From: an uncultured Oscillibacter sp.
GTDB taxonomy: Bacteria; Bacillota; Clostridia; Oscillospirales; Oscillospiraceae
NCBI GenBank assembly: GCA_947577075.1
Contig: CANPTW010000018.1
Span: forward strand, 1-48,875
DNA length: 48,875 nucleotides
Direction of reading: 5' to 3'
In this document: positions 39,165 through 47,619 of the stretch, piece after piece
Position numbering within the stretch: the first letter of the stretch is position 1
Layout of the letters: every line of letters starts with the position of its first letter
Made by a program: the position numbers and the translations under genes
Notes under the pieces: generated by a model
Seen by the model: the letters and a program-made list of their open reading frames with translations, nothing else
What the model was told of the DNA's origin: nothing
The model's database searches: none

Positions 39165-39770
39165 CTACCGGATAATTTCCCGGACCAGCCGGGCCGTCAT
39201 CCCCCAGACGACATGACCCCCGTAATACCAGATGGGAAGCTCCACCTCCCCATGGCTCCAGGGGTAATCCCGGGGGATGCCCACGGGGCCGTAGGGGAAA
39301 TCCTCCGGCACCCGGGGGACAAGCTCGTAGTGCCGGACGTCCGGCTCCGTCTCCCGGAAGAAGGCCAGGGGCACGGTAAAGGCCTCCGCCACCTCCGCCG
39401 GGGAGGGGCGCAGGGCGCGAAGTCCGGCGGGAGATACCAGCCCCAGCACCGGCCGGAGGAGGAAGCCCCGCTGATTGCAGATAAAATCCGGCGTGCCCAG
39501 AAGGGTCACCTCCCGCCGGGGGATGGACAGCTCTTCCTCCGTCTCCCGGAGGGCGCAGTCCGCGGCGCTCTCCCCCGGCTCCATCCGCCCGCCGGGGAAG
39601 CAGACCTCGCCCCCCTGGCGGAGCTGGGGGGCCCGGACCTCGAAGAGGAGGCGGAGCCCCTCCTCCCCCTCAATGAGGGGGCAGAGGACGGCATAGCTCC
39701 GGGAGGCCCCCAGAAGCTCCGGCGCGTGGTCCCCGAACCGGCGGCGCAGCCGCTCCAGCTCCCCCGTCAC
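39165..39770 (-). CDS. NUDIX hydrolase (CoA pyrophosphatase-like)
   Basis: This 201-residue hydrolase has an intact Nudix box from Gly61 to Ile83, with Glu67, Arg75-Glu76 and Glu78-Glu80 as metal ligands. The preceding RAPQLRQGGEVCFPGGRMEP matches the CoA pyrophosphatase branch (YeaB/NudL), which cleaves CoA to phosphopantetheine and 3',5'-ADP. The conserved LRxHxGxxxFPGG pattern is only partly kept. The start is a GTG at 39770 that overlaps the stop of the lipid kinase gene (GTGA), with no obvious ribosome site of its own. Translation is therefore probably coupled to that gene. Confidence 0.87.
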   Translation of the reverse strand: MTGELERLRRRFGDHAPELLGASRSYAVLCPLIEGEEGLRLLFEVRAPQLRQGGEVCFPGGRMEPGESAADCALRETEEELSIPRREVTLLGTPDFICNQRGFLLRPVLGLVSPAGLRALRPSPAEVAEAFTVPLAFFRETEPDVRHYELVPRVPEDFPYGPVGIPRDYPWSHGEVELPIWYYGGHVVWGMTARLVREIIR

Positions 39771-40654
39771 AGCAGCATGGTCAGGCCCTGGCGGCGGTTC
39801 TCGATGTCCACCGCCGGGGCGCTGGGGGCGTATTCCCCGTCCAGGGACCAGGGCAGGTCCTCCTCCGTTTCCAGATGGATGGAGGACACGTGGCGGAAGA
39901 CCAGGCCCTGGCTGTCGTACTCCTGGTTCAAAAGGGCGTGGACCAGGCTCTGCAGGTCCGCCGCCGTCCTGGGGCTGGGGACCAGCAGCATTTCAAAGAG
40001 GCCGTCGTCCAGCACCACCCGCTCCGGGTTCAGCTTCATCAGCCCCCCGATGGAGGTGGAGTTGCAGACGGCCCCGAAGAGGTATTCCCCGTCCAGCGTC
40101 TCCCCGTCGGCGGTGAGGCGGACGTGATAGGGCCGGAGGGTGCTCAGGTCCTTCATACCCTCCAGGATATAGGCGAAGTGGCCCAGGGCGTTCTTGGCGG
40201 CCTGGGGGGCGGCGTAGCTTGTCCGGGTGAAGGCGCCGAAGGAGGCCACGTAGAGAAAGCTCCGCCCGTTCCAAAAGCCCACGTCCAGCTGCCGGGGGAC
40301 GTTCCGGGCGATGGCGGCGGCGGCCTCCGCCGGGTCGCCGGAGATGCGGAGGCTGGCGGCAAAATCGTTGGTGCTGCCCTGGGGCAGGTAGCCCAGCAGC
40401 GGGGGCCTTCGAAGCTGAATCAGGCCGGAAACCACCTCGTTCAGGGTCCCGTCGCCTCCCACGGCCACCACCAGGTCGTACCGTCCGCCCTCCCGCCGGG
40501 CGGTTTCGGCGGCGTCCCCGGGGGCGGAGGTGATGTGAATGGAGAGGAGCCAGCCCGCCTGGGAGAGCGCGGCGGCGGCGTCAAACAGGGGACCCCGGGA
40601 CTTGTTCTTCCCGGCCCGGGGGTTGAGAATCATCAGGAGCTTGCGGGGTTTCAT
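39767..40654 (-). CDS. Diacylglycerol/lipid kinase family protein (YegS/DgkB-like)
   Basis: This 295-residue cytoplasmic kinase phosphorylates a lipid alcohol, probably diacylglycerol, to recycle membrane or teichoic-acid precursors. The N-terminal block MILNPRAGKNKSRG, the nucleotide loop Gly66-Gly67-Asp68-Gly69-Thr70 in VVAVGGDGTLNEVVSG, and GYLPQGSTNDFAASL are diagnostic of the DAGK catalytic domain. The C-terminal LDDGLFEMLLV fits the family. The ATG at 40654 has AAAGGTGG 8 bp upstream; the ATG 12 bp earlier is too close to that site. It is the first gene of a two-gene unit with the NUDIX hydrolase. Which lipid it uses is not visible. Confidence 0.9.
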   Translation of the reverse strand: MKPRKLLMILNPRAGKNKSRGPLFDAAAALSQAGWLLSIHITSAPGDAAETARREGGRYDLVVAVGGDGTLNEVVSGLIQLRRPPLLGYLPQGSTNDFAASLRISGDPAEAAAAIARNVPRQLDVGFWNGRSFLYVASFGAFTRTSYAAPQAAKNALGHFAYILEGMKDLSTLRPYHVRLTADGETLDGEYLFGAVCNSTSIGGLMKLNPERVVLDDGLFEMLLVPSPRTAADLQSLVHALLNQEYDSQGLVFRHVSSIHLETEEDLPWSLDGEYAPSAPAVDIENRRQGLTMLL

Positions 40655-40694
40655 GGGACATGCCACCTTTCATGGTATCTTTTATTATGAGTAC

Positions 40695-40703
40695 AGTATA
40701 GCA
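40695..40703 (-). promoter_or_regulatory. Extended -10 promoter of the lipid kinase-NUDIX unit
   Basis: TGCTATACT on the minus strand is an extended -10 (TATACT at 40695-40700). No clear -35 is seen. The rest of the 350-bp gap to 41004 contains a perfect GC hairpin (GCCGGGGCCTG/CAGGCCCCGGC, within 40751-40782) and the AI-2E promoter, with no gene. Confidence 0.55.
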
Positions 40704-40952
40704 CGGCGCTTGTGAAATTACTGTTAAGATTCCCCAGGAGCCGGGAGGCCGGGGCCTGTTTTCATACAGGCCCCGGCGCGCGGCTTTCCGGGCAGATTTT
40801 TTCGGGAAACGGGAATCCTGACGGATTTCAAGCCGGCGCGGCATGGCGGGGGCGGCCGTCCGTTGGCGGCTCCGCCGCTTAGGGGCAGCCCATGCCCCTT
40901 GGGCAAGCGATCCCCGGCGGGGCCTTGGGCGTTTGCTCCGGAAAAAAGAGGA

Positions 40953-40981
40953 TTGCAATTCCCGCCGCCGCCGTGTAGAAT
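40953..40981 (+). promoter_or_regulatory. Promoter of the AI-2E family transporter
   Basis: TTGCAA (40953-40958), 17 bp, TAGAAT (40976-40981). The leader is only about 16 nt and consists mainly of the AAGGAGG ribosome site. Confidence 0.7.
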
Positions 40982-41004
40982 GGTGAAAAAAGGAGGCGCA
41001 GGCC

Positions 41005-42204
41005 ATGGAACGGAAAAGCAACTACATCAGCATGGGGGTGACGGCGTTTCTGACCGCCGCCGCCGTTTTGCTGTTTTATGACACCTTCTTCGGCGGGCGG
41101 GCGGTGCTGGCCCTGCTGAAAACGGTGCAGCCCATTCTCTACGGGGCCTTCATCGCCTACCTGCTGGCCCCCATGGTGAACTTTTTCGAGCGGCACCTGT
41201 TTCCGCTCCGACCGGGGCGGATGCGGAAGCGGCCCCAGGCCATGCTGATCCGCGCCGTGGGCATTCTGCTGGCCTGGCTGGTGATTGCCTGTTTCTTCTA
41301 TCTGCTGGCCTCCGTGCTCATGCCGGAGCTGTACAAAAGCGTCCTCCAGCTGGTGGACAACGCGGACAACTACTACCGGACCATCAGCGGCTGGGTGATC
41401 CACCTGCTGGAGACCAACCCCGCCGTGGCAAACTGGGTCAGCCAGCAGATGGCGGCCTATTTCCAGGACCTGGACAAGTGGCTGACCAGCGGCGTCCTGC
41501 CCCAGCTCCAGGCGGTGATGGTCACCGTGTCCGGCGGGGTGCTGAGCCTGCTGACCTTTGTCAAGGATCTGCTGGTGGGAATCATCGCCTCCGTCTACCT
41601 CCTGGCCACCAAGGAGCGCTGCGCCGCTTACGGGCGGAAGCTGATTTACAGCCTCTTCCCCCGGGAACAGGTGGGCCTGGTCCTGCGGGGCGCCCGGCGG
41701 GCGGACGTCATTTTCTCCGGCTTCGTCCGGGGGAAGCTGCTGGACTCCATCATCATCGGCATTTTGTGCTTCGCCGGCTGTTCCATCCTGAAATTCCCCT
41801 ATACGCCCCTGGTGTCCGTCTTCGTGGGCGTGACGAACATCATCCCCTTCTTCGGCCCCTTCCTGGGCGCCATTCCCAGCATCTTCCTGATCCTGCTGGT
41901 GTCCCCCATGAAGGCCCTGTACTTCGCCATTTTCGTCCTGGCCCTCCAGCAGCTGGACGGCAACGTCATCGGCCCCAAGATCCTGGGAAACACCACGGGC
42001 CTTTCCAGCCTCTGGGTCATCATCGCCATCCTGGTGGGGGGCGGCTTCTTCGGCGTGGCGGGGATGTTCTTCGGCGTGCCGGTGTGCGCCTGCCTCAACA
42101 GCCTGATTAACTTCTTTGTGGAGGCCCGCCTGCGGAAAAAGGGCCTTTTCCCGGACTCCGGGGAGTACGCTGCCGGAGGAGCCCACGGCCCCCGGCCGGA
42201 ATAA
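41005..42204 (+). CDS. AI-2E family transporter (PerM-like permease)
   Basis: This 399-residue membrane protein has about eight hydrophobic segments and the AI-2E/PerM (UPF0118) plan. Two helices near the start (YISMGVTAFLTAAAVLLFYD, then VLALLKTVQPILYGAFIAYL) are followed by a soluble loop (about 110-190). The conserved C-terminal block includes VFVGVTNIIPFFGPFLGAIP and LQQLDGNVIGPKILG. Members have been linked to autoinducer-2 export or Na+/H+ exchange, so the substrate is uncertain. The ATG has AAGGAGG 8 bp upstream. It is a single-gene unit with its own promoter and is followed by a hairpin at 42268-42293. Confidence 0.88.
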   Translation: MERKSNYISMGVTAFLTAAAVLLFYDTFFGGRAVLALLKTVQPILYGAFIAYLLAPMVNFFERHLFPLRPGRMRKRPQAMLIRAVGILLAWLVIACFFYLLASVLMPELYKSVLQLVDNADNYYRTISGWVIHLLETNPAVANWVSQQMAAYFQDLDKWLTSGVLPQLQAVMVTVSGGVLSLLTFVKDLLVGIIASVYLLATKERCAAYGRKLIYSLFPREQVGLVLRGARRADVIFSGFVRGKLLDSIIIGILCFAGCSILKFPYTPLVSVFVGVTNIIPFFGPFLGAIPSIFLILLVSPMKALYFAIFVLALQQLDGNVIGPKILGNTTGLSSLWVIIAILVGGGFFGVAGMFFGVPVCACLNSLINFFVEARLRKKGLFPDSGEYAAGGAHGPRPE

Positions 42205-42267
42205 ACTCCGCTCCATTCCGTCCGGCTTCGCCGGACATCCATTCCGCTCCGTTGATTCCGGCCTCCT

Positions 42268-42293
42268 TCAAGGGGGAGCAGGCTCCCCCTTGA
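42268..42293 (+). terminator. Hairpin downstream of the AI-2E gene
   Basis: TCAAGGGGGAG (42268-42278) pairs perfectly with CTCCCCCTTGA (42283-42293). No T run follows. The 390-bp gap to 42596 also holds the heptad repeats, the ABC operon promoter and a leader of about 150 nt in which I recognise no known riboswitch. Confidence 0.45.
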
Positions 42294-42316
42294 GCATCCC
42301 CCCTCCCCCTGCGGGG

Positions 42317-42372
42317 GGGACGAGGGACGAAGGACGGGAGACGAGGGACGAGGGACGGGGGACGGGAGATGG
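42317..42372 (+). repeat. Tandem 7-bp repeat (GRGACGR)n
   Basis: Eight consecutive 7-base units run in phase: GGGACGA, GGGACGA, AGGACGG, GAGACGA, GGGACGA, GGGACGG, GGGACGG, GAGATGG. The strand stays purine-rich to about 42405, just before the ABC operon promoter. Confidence 0.8.
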
Positions 42373-42410
42373 GGACGGGGAAAAAAGTTGGGGGAAGTTT
42401 GTGAAAAGTA

Positions 42411-42439
42411 TTGCAATCTTGGCTCCCATCGTGTACAAT
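42411..42439 (+). promoter_or_regulatory. Promoter of the ABC importer operon
   Basis: TTGCAA (42411-42416), 17 bp, TACAAT (42434-42439). It lies directly after the purine-rich tandem repeat tract. Confidence 0.75.
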
Positions 42440-42596
42440 ACGGCCTTGGGACCTTCCGGAAACCGGAGGGGCCCGGGGCTTTATTCTTGGCAGCAGCCCG
42501 CAAAACTGAATAGAGCCGAATCATTTTGTCAGGGCGGGACAGTTTCCCCGTCCAACACCGACTCGAAGCCTCGAGCGGTGATGAAAGGAAGCAGAC

Positions 42597-44162
42597 ATGA
42601 AGAGGAAACTTTTGGCGGTCCTCCTCCTGCTGGGTCTTCTGGGCGCCGTACTCTGCGGATGCGGAGACGGCAGCGCGGACAAGACGCCGGAGGGCGGACA
42701 GACCAGCGGCTCCACCGAACCGGCGGCGCAGCCCGCGGCGGATCATCCCAACGAGATCACCGTCGGCATCGCCCAGGACCTGGACGAAAGCCTTGACCCC
42801 CACAAGGCCGTGGCGGCAGGGACGAAAGAGGTCATGTTCAACGTATTCGAGGGCCTCATGAAGCCCACCCCGGAGGGAGATCTGATTCCCGCCGTGGCGG
42901 AGAAATACGAAATTTCAGACGATCAGCTGACTTATACCTTTACCATTCGGGACGGGATCACGTTCCACAACGGCGAACCCGTGACGGCGGAGGACGTGGG
43001 CGCGTCCCTGGCCCGGTGCAAGAACGGCGGCGACGGCATTCTTGAGGTGGAGGCGTTTTCCAACATCCGGAGTATGGAGACGGCGGACAGCCGGGTGATC
43101 TCCATTACCCTGGAGGAGCCCGACAGCGAGTTTTTGTCCTATCTGACCACGGCGATCCTTCCCGCGGACTACGACGGGCAGGACACCGCCCCCGTGGGCA
43201 CGGGGCCCTTCCGGTTTGTCTCCCGGGCCGCTCAGGACAACATCGTCCTGGAGCGCTTTGCCGGCTACTGGGGTGAGCCCGCCTATTTGGACAAGGTCAC
43301 TTATAAAATCATCGAGAACGCGGACAGCATTTTGATGAGCCTCCAGAGCGGGGCGGTGGACCTCTTCGCCCACCTCACCAGCACCCAGGTGGCCCAGCTG
43401 GGGGACGACTTCAACATCGAAGAGGGCACCATGAACCTGGTCCAGGCCATGTACCTCAACAACGCCGAGAAGCCCTTTGACGACGTGCGGGTCCGCCAGG
43501 CCCTGTGCTATGCCGTGGACCGGCAGCAGATTTTGGACCTGGCCTTCGACGGCTACGGCAGCCTCATCGGCTCCAGCATGTACCCCGCCTTCGGGAAGTA
43601 CTTTGACGATTCCCTCACCAACCATTATCCCCACGATGTGGAGAAGGCCCGGGCCCTGCTGGCCGACGCGGGCTATCCCGACGGGTTTGCCATGACCATC
43701 ACCGTCCCCTCCAACTACCAGCCCCACATCGACACCGCCCAGGTCATCGTGGAGCAGCTGAAGGAGGTTGGGGTCGCCGCCGAGATTCAGCTGGTGGAGT
43801 GGGGCACCTGGCTCTCCGACGTGTACGCCGGGCGGCAGTTCCAGGCCACCGTGGTGGGCGTGGACGCCTCCACCATGACGGCCCGGGCCCTGCTGGAGCG
43901 GTTCACCTCCACGGCGGGGAACAACTTTATCAACTACAGCAGCGCGGAGTACGACGCCTTTTTCCAGGAGGCCGTCTCCGCGGCGGACGACGCGGCCCAG
44001 ACCGCCGCCTATAAGCGGGCGGAGGCAAACCTGACGGAGAACGCCGCCAACGTGTACATCCAGGACCTGGCCGACCTGGTGGCCGTCCGGAAGGGGCTCA
44101 CGGGCGTGCGGTTCTATCCCATCTACGTGCTGGACCTGTCCGGCATCCGTTACGCGGACTGA
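42597..44162 (+). CDS. ABC transporter substrate-binding lipoprotein (SBP family 5, peptide/nickel type)
   Basis: This 521-residue lipoprotein has a signal peptide ending LLGAVLCGCG (lipid-bearing Cys probably 22). A Ser/Thr/Pro-rich linker and a family 5 binding fold follow: VMFNVFEGLMKPTPEGDLIP, YTFTIRDGITFHNGEPVTAE, then VRVRQALCYAVDR-like text mid-protein. Such proteins capture oligopeptides, nickel chelates or opines outside the membrane. Size matches NikA/DppA. AAAGGAAG precedes the ATG. It heads a five-gene operon with two permeases and two ATPases. I cannot tell peptide from metal-chelate binding by eye. Confidence 0.92.
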   Translation: MKRKLLAVLLLLGLLGAVLCGCGDGSADKTPEGGQTSGSTEPAAQPAADHPNEITVGIAQDLDESLDPHKAVAAGTKEVMFNVFEGLMKPTPEGDLIPAVAEKYEISDDQLTYTFTIRDGITFHNGEPVTAEDVGASLARCKNGGDGILEVEAFSNIRSMETADSRVISITLEEPDSEFLSYLTTAILPADYDGQDTAPVGTGPFRFVSRAAQDNIVLERFAGYWGEPAYLDKVTYKIIENADSILMSLQSGAVDLFAHLTSTQVAQLGDDFNIEEGTMNLVQAMYLNNAEKPFDDVRVRQALCYAVDRQQILDLAFDGYGSLIGSSMYPAFGKYFDDSLTNHYPHDVEKARALLADAGYPDGFAMTITVPSNYQPHIDTAQVIVEQLKEVGVAAEIQLVEWGTWLSDVYAGRQFQATVVGVDASTMTARALLERFTSTAGNNFINYSSAEYDAFFQEAVSAADDAAQTAAYKRAEANLTENAANVYIQDLADLVAVRKGLTGVRFYPIYVLDLSGIRYAD

Positions 44163-44250
44163 TGGAGAAATCGGGAGAGTGGAGTGTGAAGAGCGGACGG
44201 ACAAGATCTTCACGCTCCGCTCTCCGCGCTTTTCAGAGGGGTGCTTGCTG

Positions 44251-45195
44251 ATGAAATACGCGTTGAAACGGGCCGCGGCGGGGCTGGCGACCATGCTGAT
44301 CGTCTCCTTCCTGACCTTCGCGGCCTTTGACCTGATCTCCGGCGACGCGGCCACCGCCATGCTGGGCACCTCGGCCACGCCGGAGCGGCTGGCGGCCCTC
44401 CGGGCGGAGCTGGGGCTGGACAGGCCCCTGCCGGTGCGCTACGGCGAGTGGCTGCTGGGCTTTTTCACCGGGGACCTGGGGAGCTCCACCAGCTACAAGC
44501 AGCCGGTCTGGGACCTCATCGCCTCCAAGACGGGGCTGACCCTGTGCCTGAGCCTGGTGAGCTTTGTCCTGATTGCGGCGGTTTCCATTCCCCTGGGGGT
44601 CTTTACCGCCGGGCGGCGGCGGTTCGAGGGGGCCCGGACGGCCCTGAACCAGCTGGGCATGGCCGTACCGCCCTTTTTCACGGGAATCCTGCTGTCCTGG
44701 GTCTTCGGCGTGGGGCTGAAGTGGTTCACCCCGGGGCAGTTCCCCGACGCGGGGCGGGACTTCGCCGGGGCGGCGGTCTATTTGCTTTTCGCCGCCGCGG
44801 CCCTCTCCATTCCCCGGATCGCCATGACGGCCCGGATGCTCCGCAGCACGGTCCAGGAGGAGCTGGGGAAGGACTACGTCCGCACCGCCATCTCCCGGGG
44901 GAACGACCGGGGGCAGGTCCTGCGGCGGCACGTGCTGAAAAACGCCCTGCCCCCGGTGGTCACCTTCCTGGCCCAGACCATGGCGGAGATCGTGGCGGGG
45001 AGCATCGTGGTGGAGCAGGTCTTCGTCATCCCCGGCCTGGGGCAGATGCTGGTAACCTCCATCTCCAACCGGGACTATCCGGTGGTCCAGGCCATTGTGG
45101 TGATCCTGGCCTTCTGGGTGGTCCTGGCGGGAACGGCGGCGGATTTGATCAATCAGCGGATCGACCCCCGGCTCCGGTTAGGAGGCGCGGCATGA
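44251..45195 (+). CDS. ABC transporter permease (DppB/NikB type)
   Basis: This 314-residue inner-membrane permease has six helices. It starts KYALKRAAAGLATMLIVSFL, followed by a long outer loop (LRAELGLDRPLPVRYGEWLL) typical of the DppB/NikB half. The cytoplasmic EAA loop is in RNDRGQVLRRHVLKNALPPV, which contacts the ATPases. The length equals E. coli NikB. The ATG at 44251, with AGAGGGG upstream, is preferred to the longer frame from 44179, which has no hydrophobic start. It overlaps the next permease by 4 bp (ATGA). The 88-bp gap after the binding-protein gene contains no terminator I can see. Confidence 0.93.
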   Translation: MKYALKRAAAGLATMLIVSFLTFAAFDLISGDAATAMLGTSATPERLAALRAELGLDRPLPVRYGEWLLGFFTGDLGSSTSYKQPVWDLIASKTGLTLCLSLVSFVLIAAVSIPLGVFTAGRRRFEGARTALNQLGMAVPPFFTGILLSWVFGVGLKWFTPGQFPDAGRDFAGAAVYLLFAAAALSIPRIAMTARMLRSTVQEELGKDYVRTAISRGNDRGQVLRRHVLKNALPPVVTFLAQTMAEIVAGSIVVEQVFVIPGLGQMLVTSISNRDYPVVQAIVVILAFWVVLAGTAADLINQRIDPRLRLGGAA

Positions 45196-46001
45196 GGAAG
45201 CGAAACGGATTTCTCATCGCCGGGCTGGTTTTGACCTGCGCCTTGGCGGCCCTGATCCTCCTGGGCTTTTTCTGGACGCCCTACGACCCCAACGCCATGG
45301 CGGCGGGGCCGAAGTTTGACGCCCCCTCCCCCGCCCACTGGATGGGCACGGACAACTTCGGGCGGGACATTTTCAGCCGGGTCCTCAAGGGGGCGGGGAC
45401 CACGGTGTCCATCGCCCTGGCCACCCTGCTCATCGGGGCGGTGTGCGGCTCCCTGGCGGGGGCGCTGACCGGGTATTTCGGCGGCCCGGCGGACGAGGTG
45501 CTCATGCGCCTCAACGACGCGCTGACGGCCTTTCCCAGCATCCTGCTGGCCCTGGTGGTCATCTCCATCCTGGGGCCGGGGAGCCGGCTCAACGTCATGA
45601 CCGCCCTGGGCCTGGTGTTCATCCCCAGCTTCGCCCGGGTGACCCGCACGGCCTTCGCCTCCCTGCGGGACGTGAACTATATCAAGAGCGCCCGGCTGAT
45701 GGGGGCCTCCAGCCGCCGCATCCTGCTGGTCCACATGCTGCCCAACACGGCGCCGGTGCTGCTGCCCGCCCTGACCATCGGGTTCAACAACGCCGTGCTG
45801 GCCGAGGCGTCCATGAGCTTCTTAGGCATCGGGGCGACGCCCCCCAACGCCTCCCTGGGCTACATGCTCTCCGAGGCCCAGGGGATGCTCTTCGCCGCCC
45901 CCTGGTACGCCGCCGGGACGGGCCTGGTCGTCGTGCTTCTGGTGTTCAGCGTGGGTCTGCTGGGCGAGGGTCTGCGGCGGCGGGACAGGGGGGTGCTGTG
46001 A
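45192..46001 (+). CDS. ABC transporter permease (DppC/NikC type)
   Basis: This 269-residue membrane permease is the DppC/NikC partner of the preceding one. It has the family block HWMGTDNFGRDIFSRVLKGA after the first helix, and the EAA-type loop YIKSARLMGASSRRILLVHM then LPNTAPVLLP. The end EASMSFLGIGATPPNASLG is also conserved. The ATG at 45192 lies inside the previous gene's end (ATGA overlap) with AGGAGG upstream at 45180-45185. The stop overlaps the ATPase start by one base (TGATG). The tight packing indicates one translationally coupled transporter. Confidence 0.93.
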   Translation: MRKRNGFLIAGLVLTCALAALILLGFFWTPYDPNAMAAGPKFDAPSPAHWMGTDNFGRDIFSRVLKGAGTTVSIALATLLIGAVCGSLAGALTGYFGGPADEVLMRLNDALTAFPSILLALVVISILGPGSRLNVMTALGLVFIPSFARVTRTAFASLRDVNYIKSARLMGASSRRILLVHMLPNTAPVLLPALTIGFNNAVLAEASMSFLGIGATPPNASLGYMLSEAQGMLFAAPWYAAGTGLVVVLLVFSVGLLGEGLRRRDRGVL

Positions 46002-46792
46002 TGCTGAACATTCGGGACCTCCATGTGAAATTCCGGAACCGGGACCGGGAGGCCGTGGCCGGGGTGTCCCTCTCCATCGGGGAGGGGGAGATCGTGGGCC
46101 TGGTGGGCGAGTCCGGGTCCGGGAAGACCGTCACCGCCATGAGCGTGGCGGGCCTTTTGCCCCGGAAGCAGTGCGCGTACTCCGGGGAAATCCTTCTGGA
46201 CGGCGCGGAGCTCCTCCACGCGGACCGGAAGGACCTGCGGAAGATCCAGGGGAAGGACATCGGCGTGGTCTTCCAGGAGCCCCAGAGCGCCCTGGACCCC
46301 CTGATGAAAATCGGCCCCCAGGTGGAGGAGGTCCTCCGGGTCCACACGGATCTGAACCGGGCGGAGCGCCGCCGGGCGGCCCTGGAGGCCCTGGCGGCGG
46401 TGGAGCTGCCGGAGGCGGAGGCGGTGTACGGGAAATACCCCCACCAGCTTTCCGGGGGCATGCTCCAGCGGGCCATGATTGCGGCGGCGGTCATCGCAAA
46501 GCCCAAGCTGCTGCTGCTGGACGAGCCGACGACGGCCCTGGATGTGACGATCCAGGCTCAGATCCTGGAGCTTTTGAAAAAGCTGAACCGGGAGTCCGGG
46601 GTGTCCATGCTCTTCATCTCCCACAACCTGAACGTGGTGCGGAAGCTCTGCGGCCGGGTGGCGGTGATGCAGCGGGGGGTGCTGGTGGAGGAGGGGGAGG
46701 CCCAGGAGGTCTTCCACCATCCGAAGCACCCCTACACCCAGCGGCTCATCGCCGCCATTCCCACGAGAAGACGGAAGGAGGGTGAGGCATGA
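46001..46792 (+). CDS. ABC transporter ATP-binding protein (DppD/NikD type)
   Basis: This 263-residue ATPase energises the importer. It has Walker A Gly36-Thr43 (GESGSGKT), a Q loop in [17 protein letters not shown], the signature [14 protein letters not shown] and Walker [13 protein letters not shown], with an H-loop His in [10 protein letters not shown]. It ends soon after [15 protein letters not shown], so it lacks the extended C-terminal region of classic DppD/OppD and is nearer NikD in size. It shares one base with the upstream permease and four with the next ATPase gene. Confidence 0.93.
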   Translation: MLNIRDLHVKFRNRDREAVAGVSLSIGEGEIVGLVGESGSGKTVTAMSVAGLLPRKQCAYSGEILLDGAELLHADRKDLRKIQGKDIGVVFQEPQSALDPLMKIGPQVEEVLRVHTDLNRAERRRAALEALAAVELPEAEAVYGKYPHQLSGGMLQRAMIAAAVIAKPKLLLLDEPTTALDVTIQAQILELLKKLNRESGVSMLFISHNLNVVRKLCGRVAVMQRGVLVEEGEAQEVFHHPKHPYTQRLIAAIPTRRRKEGEA

Positions 46793-47526
46793 GCGAGGAG
46801 CTGGTCTTGTCCCTCCGCCATGTGTACAGCGGCTACAGCGACGGCGCCGGGCTGTTTGGAAAGCGGCAGCGCCAGGAGGTCCTCCACGACGTGAGCTTCG
46901 ACGTGCGCCACGGGGAGATACTGGGCCTGGTGGGGGAGTCCGGCACGGGAAAGTCCACCCTGGCCCGGACCATCTTGGGGATGGTGAGGCCGGACCGGGG
47001 CGAGGTGGTCCACTACACCAAGCGGCCCCAGATGATCTTTCAGGACCCCTACAGTTCCCTGAACCCCTTCTACAGTGTGGAGTGGACCCTGGAGGAGCCC
47101 CTGCGGGTCTATGGCAAATACGGCCGGGCGGAGCGGAAGCGCCGGGTCCGGGAGATGCTGGAGCGGGTGGAGCTGACGGAGGACTACCTGAAGGCCAAGC
47201 CCTCGGAGCTCTCCGGGGGCCAGCGCCAGCGGGTCAGCATCGCGGCGGCGCTGATCCGGCGGCCCAAATTCCTGATTGCCGACGAGCCGGTGTCCGCCCT
47301 GGACGTGACGATTCAGGCCCAGATTCTGGACCTGCTCCGCGCCCTCCGGCGGGAGCTGGACCTGAGCTATCTCTTCATCTCCCACGACTTGAACGTAGTT
47401 TACCAGCTCTGCGACCGGGTGCTGGTGATGAAGCGGGGCCGCATTGTGGAGCAGGGGACGGTGGACGAGATTTTTGACCACCCCAAGGAAGACTATACCA
47501 AGCAATTGCTGCTGGCGGCGGAGTGA
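46789..47526 (+). CDS. ABC transporter ATP-binding protein (DppF/NikE type)
   Basis: This 245-residue second ATPase of the importer has Walker A Gly49-Thr57 (GESGTGKST), [18 protein letters not shown], signature [14 protein letters not shown], Walker [13 protein letters not shown] and H-loop [12 protein letters not shown]. It stops shortly after [16 protein letters not shown], so it is short for DppF and similar to NikE. The ATG overlaps the previous stop (ATGA) with GGAGGG upstream. It is the last gene of the operon. The sequence after the stop has a run of T and a loose GGCGGCGG/CCGCCGCC pairing, but no clear terminator. Confidence 0.93.
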   Translation: MSEELVLSLRHVYSGYSDGAGLFGKRQRQEVLHDVSFDVRHGEILGLVGESGTGKSTLARTILGMVRPDRGEVVHYTKRPQMIFQDPYSSLNPFYSVEWTLEEPLRVYGKYGRAERKRRVREMLERVELTEDYLKAKPSELSGGQRQRVSIAAALIRRPKFLIADEPVSALDVTIQAQILDLLRALRRELDLSYLFISHDLNVVYQLCDRVLVMKRGRIVEQGTVDEIFDHPKEDYTKQLLLAAE

Positions 47527-47619
47527 CTTTTTTTGAGAAAACCGCCGCCGAAGAAGCTTTGGGCCCGCTCTGATGGCTTGGCGGTTCCCCAGGCTGAAGC
47601 GGCGGCAACGGAGATGGGA

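Noticed and set aside
42317-42372. CRISPR array
   Set aside because: The units are 7 bp, contiguous and without spacers. This is a simple tandem repeat.
42440-42596. Riboswitch (nickel-cobalt or other) in the ABC importer leader
   Set aside because: Some short pairings are present (for example AAACTG with CAGTTT), but none of the conserved sequences of known metal riboswitches could be recognised.
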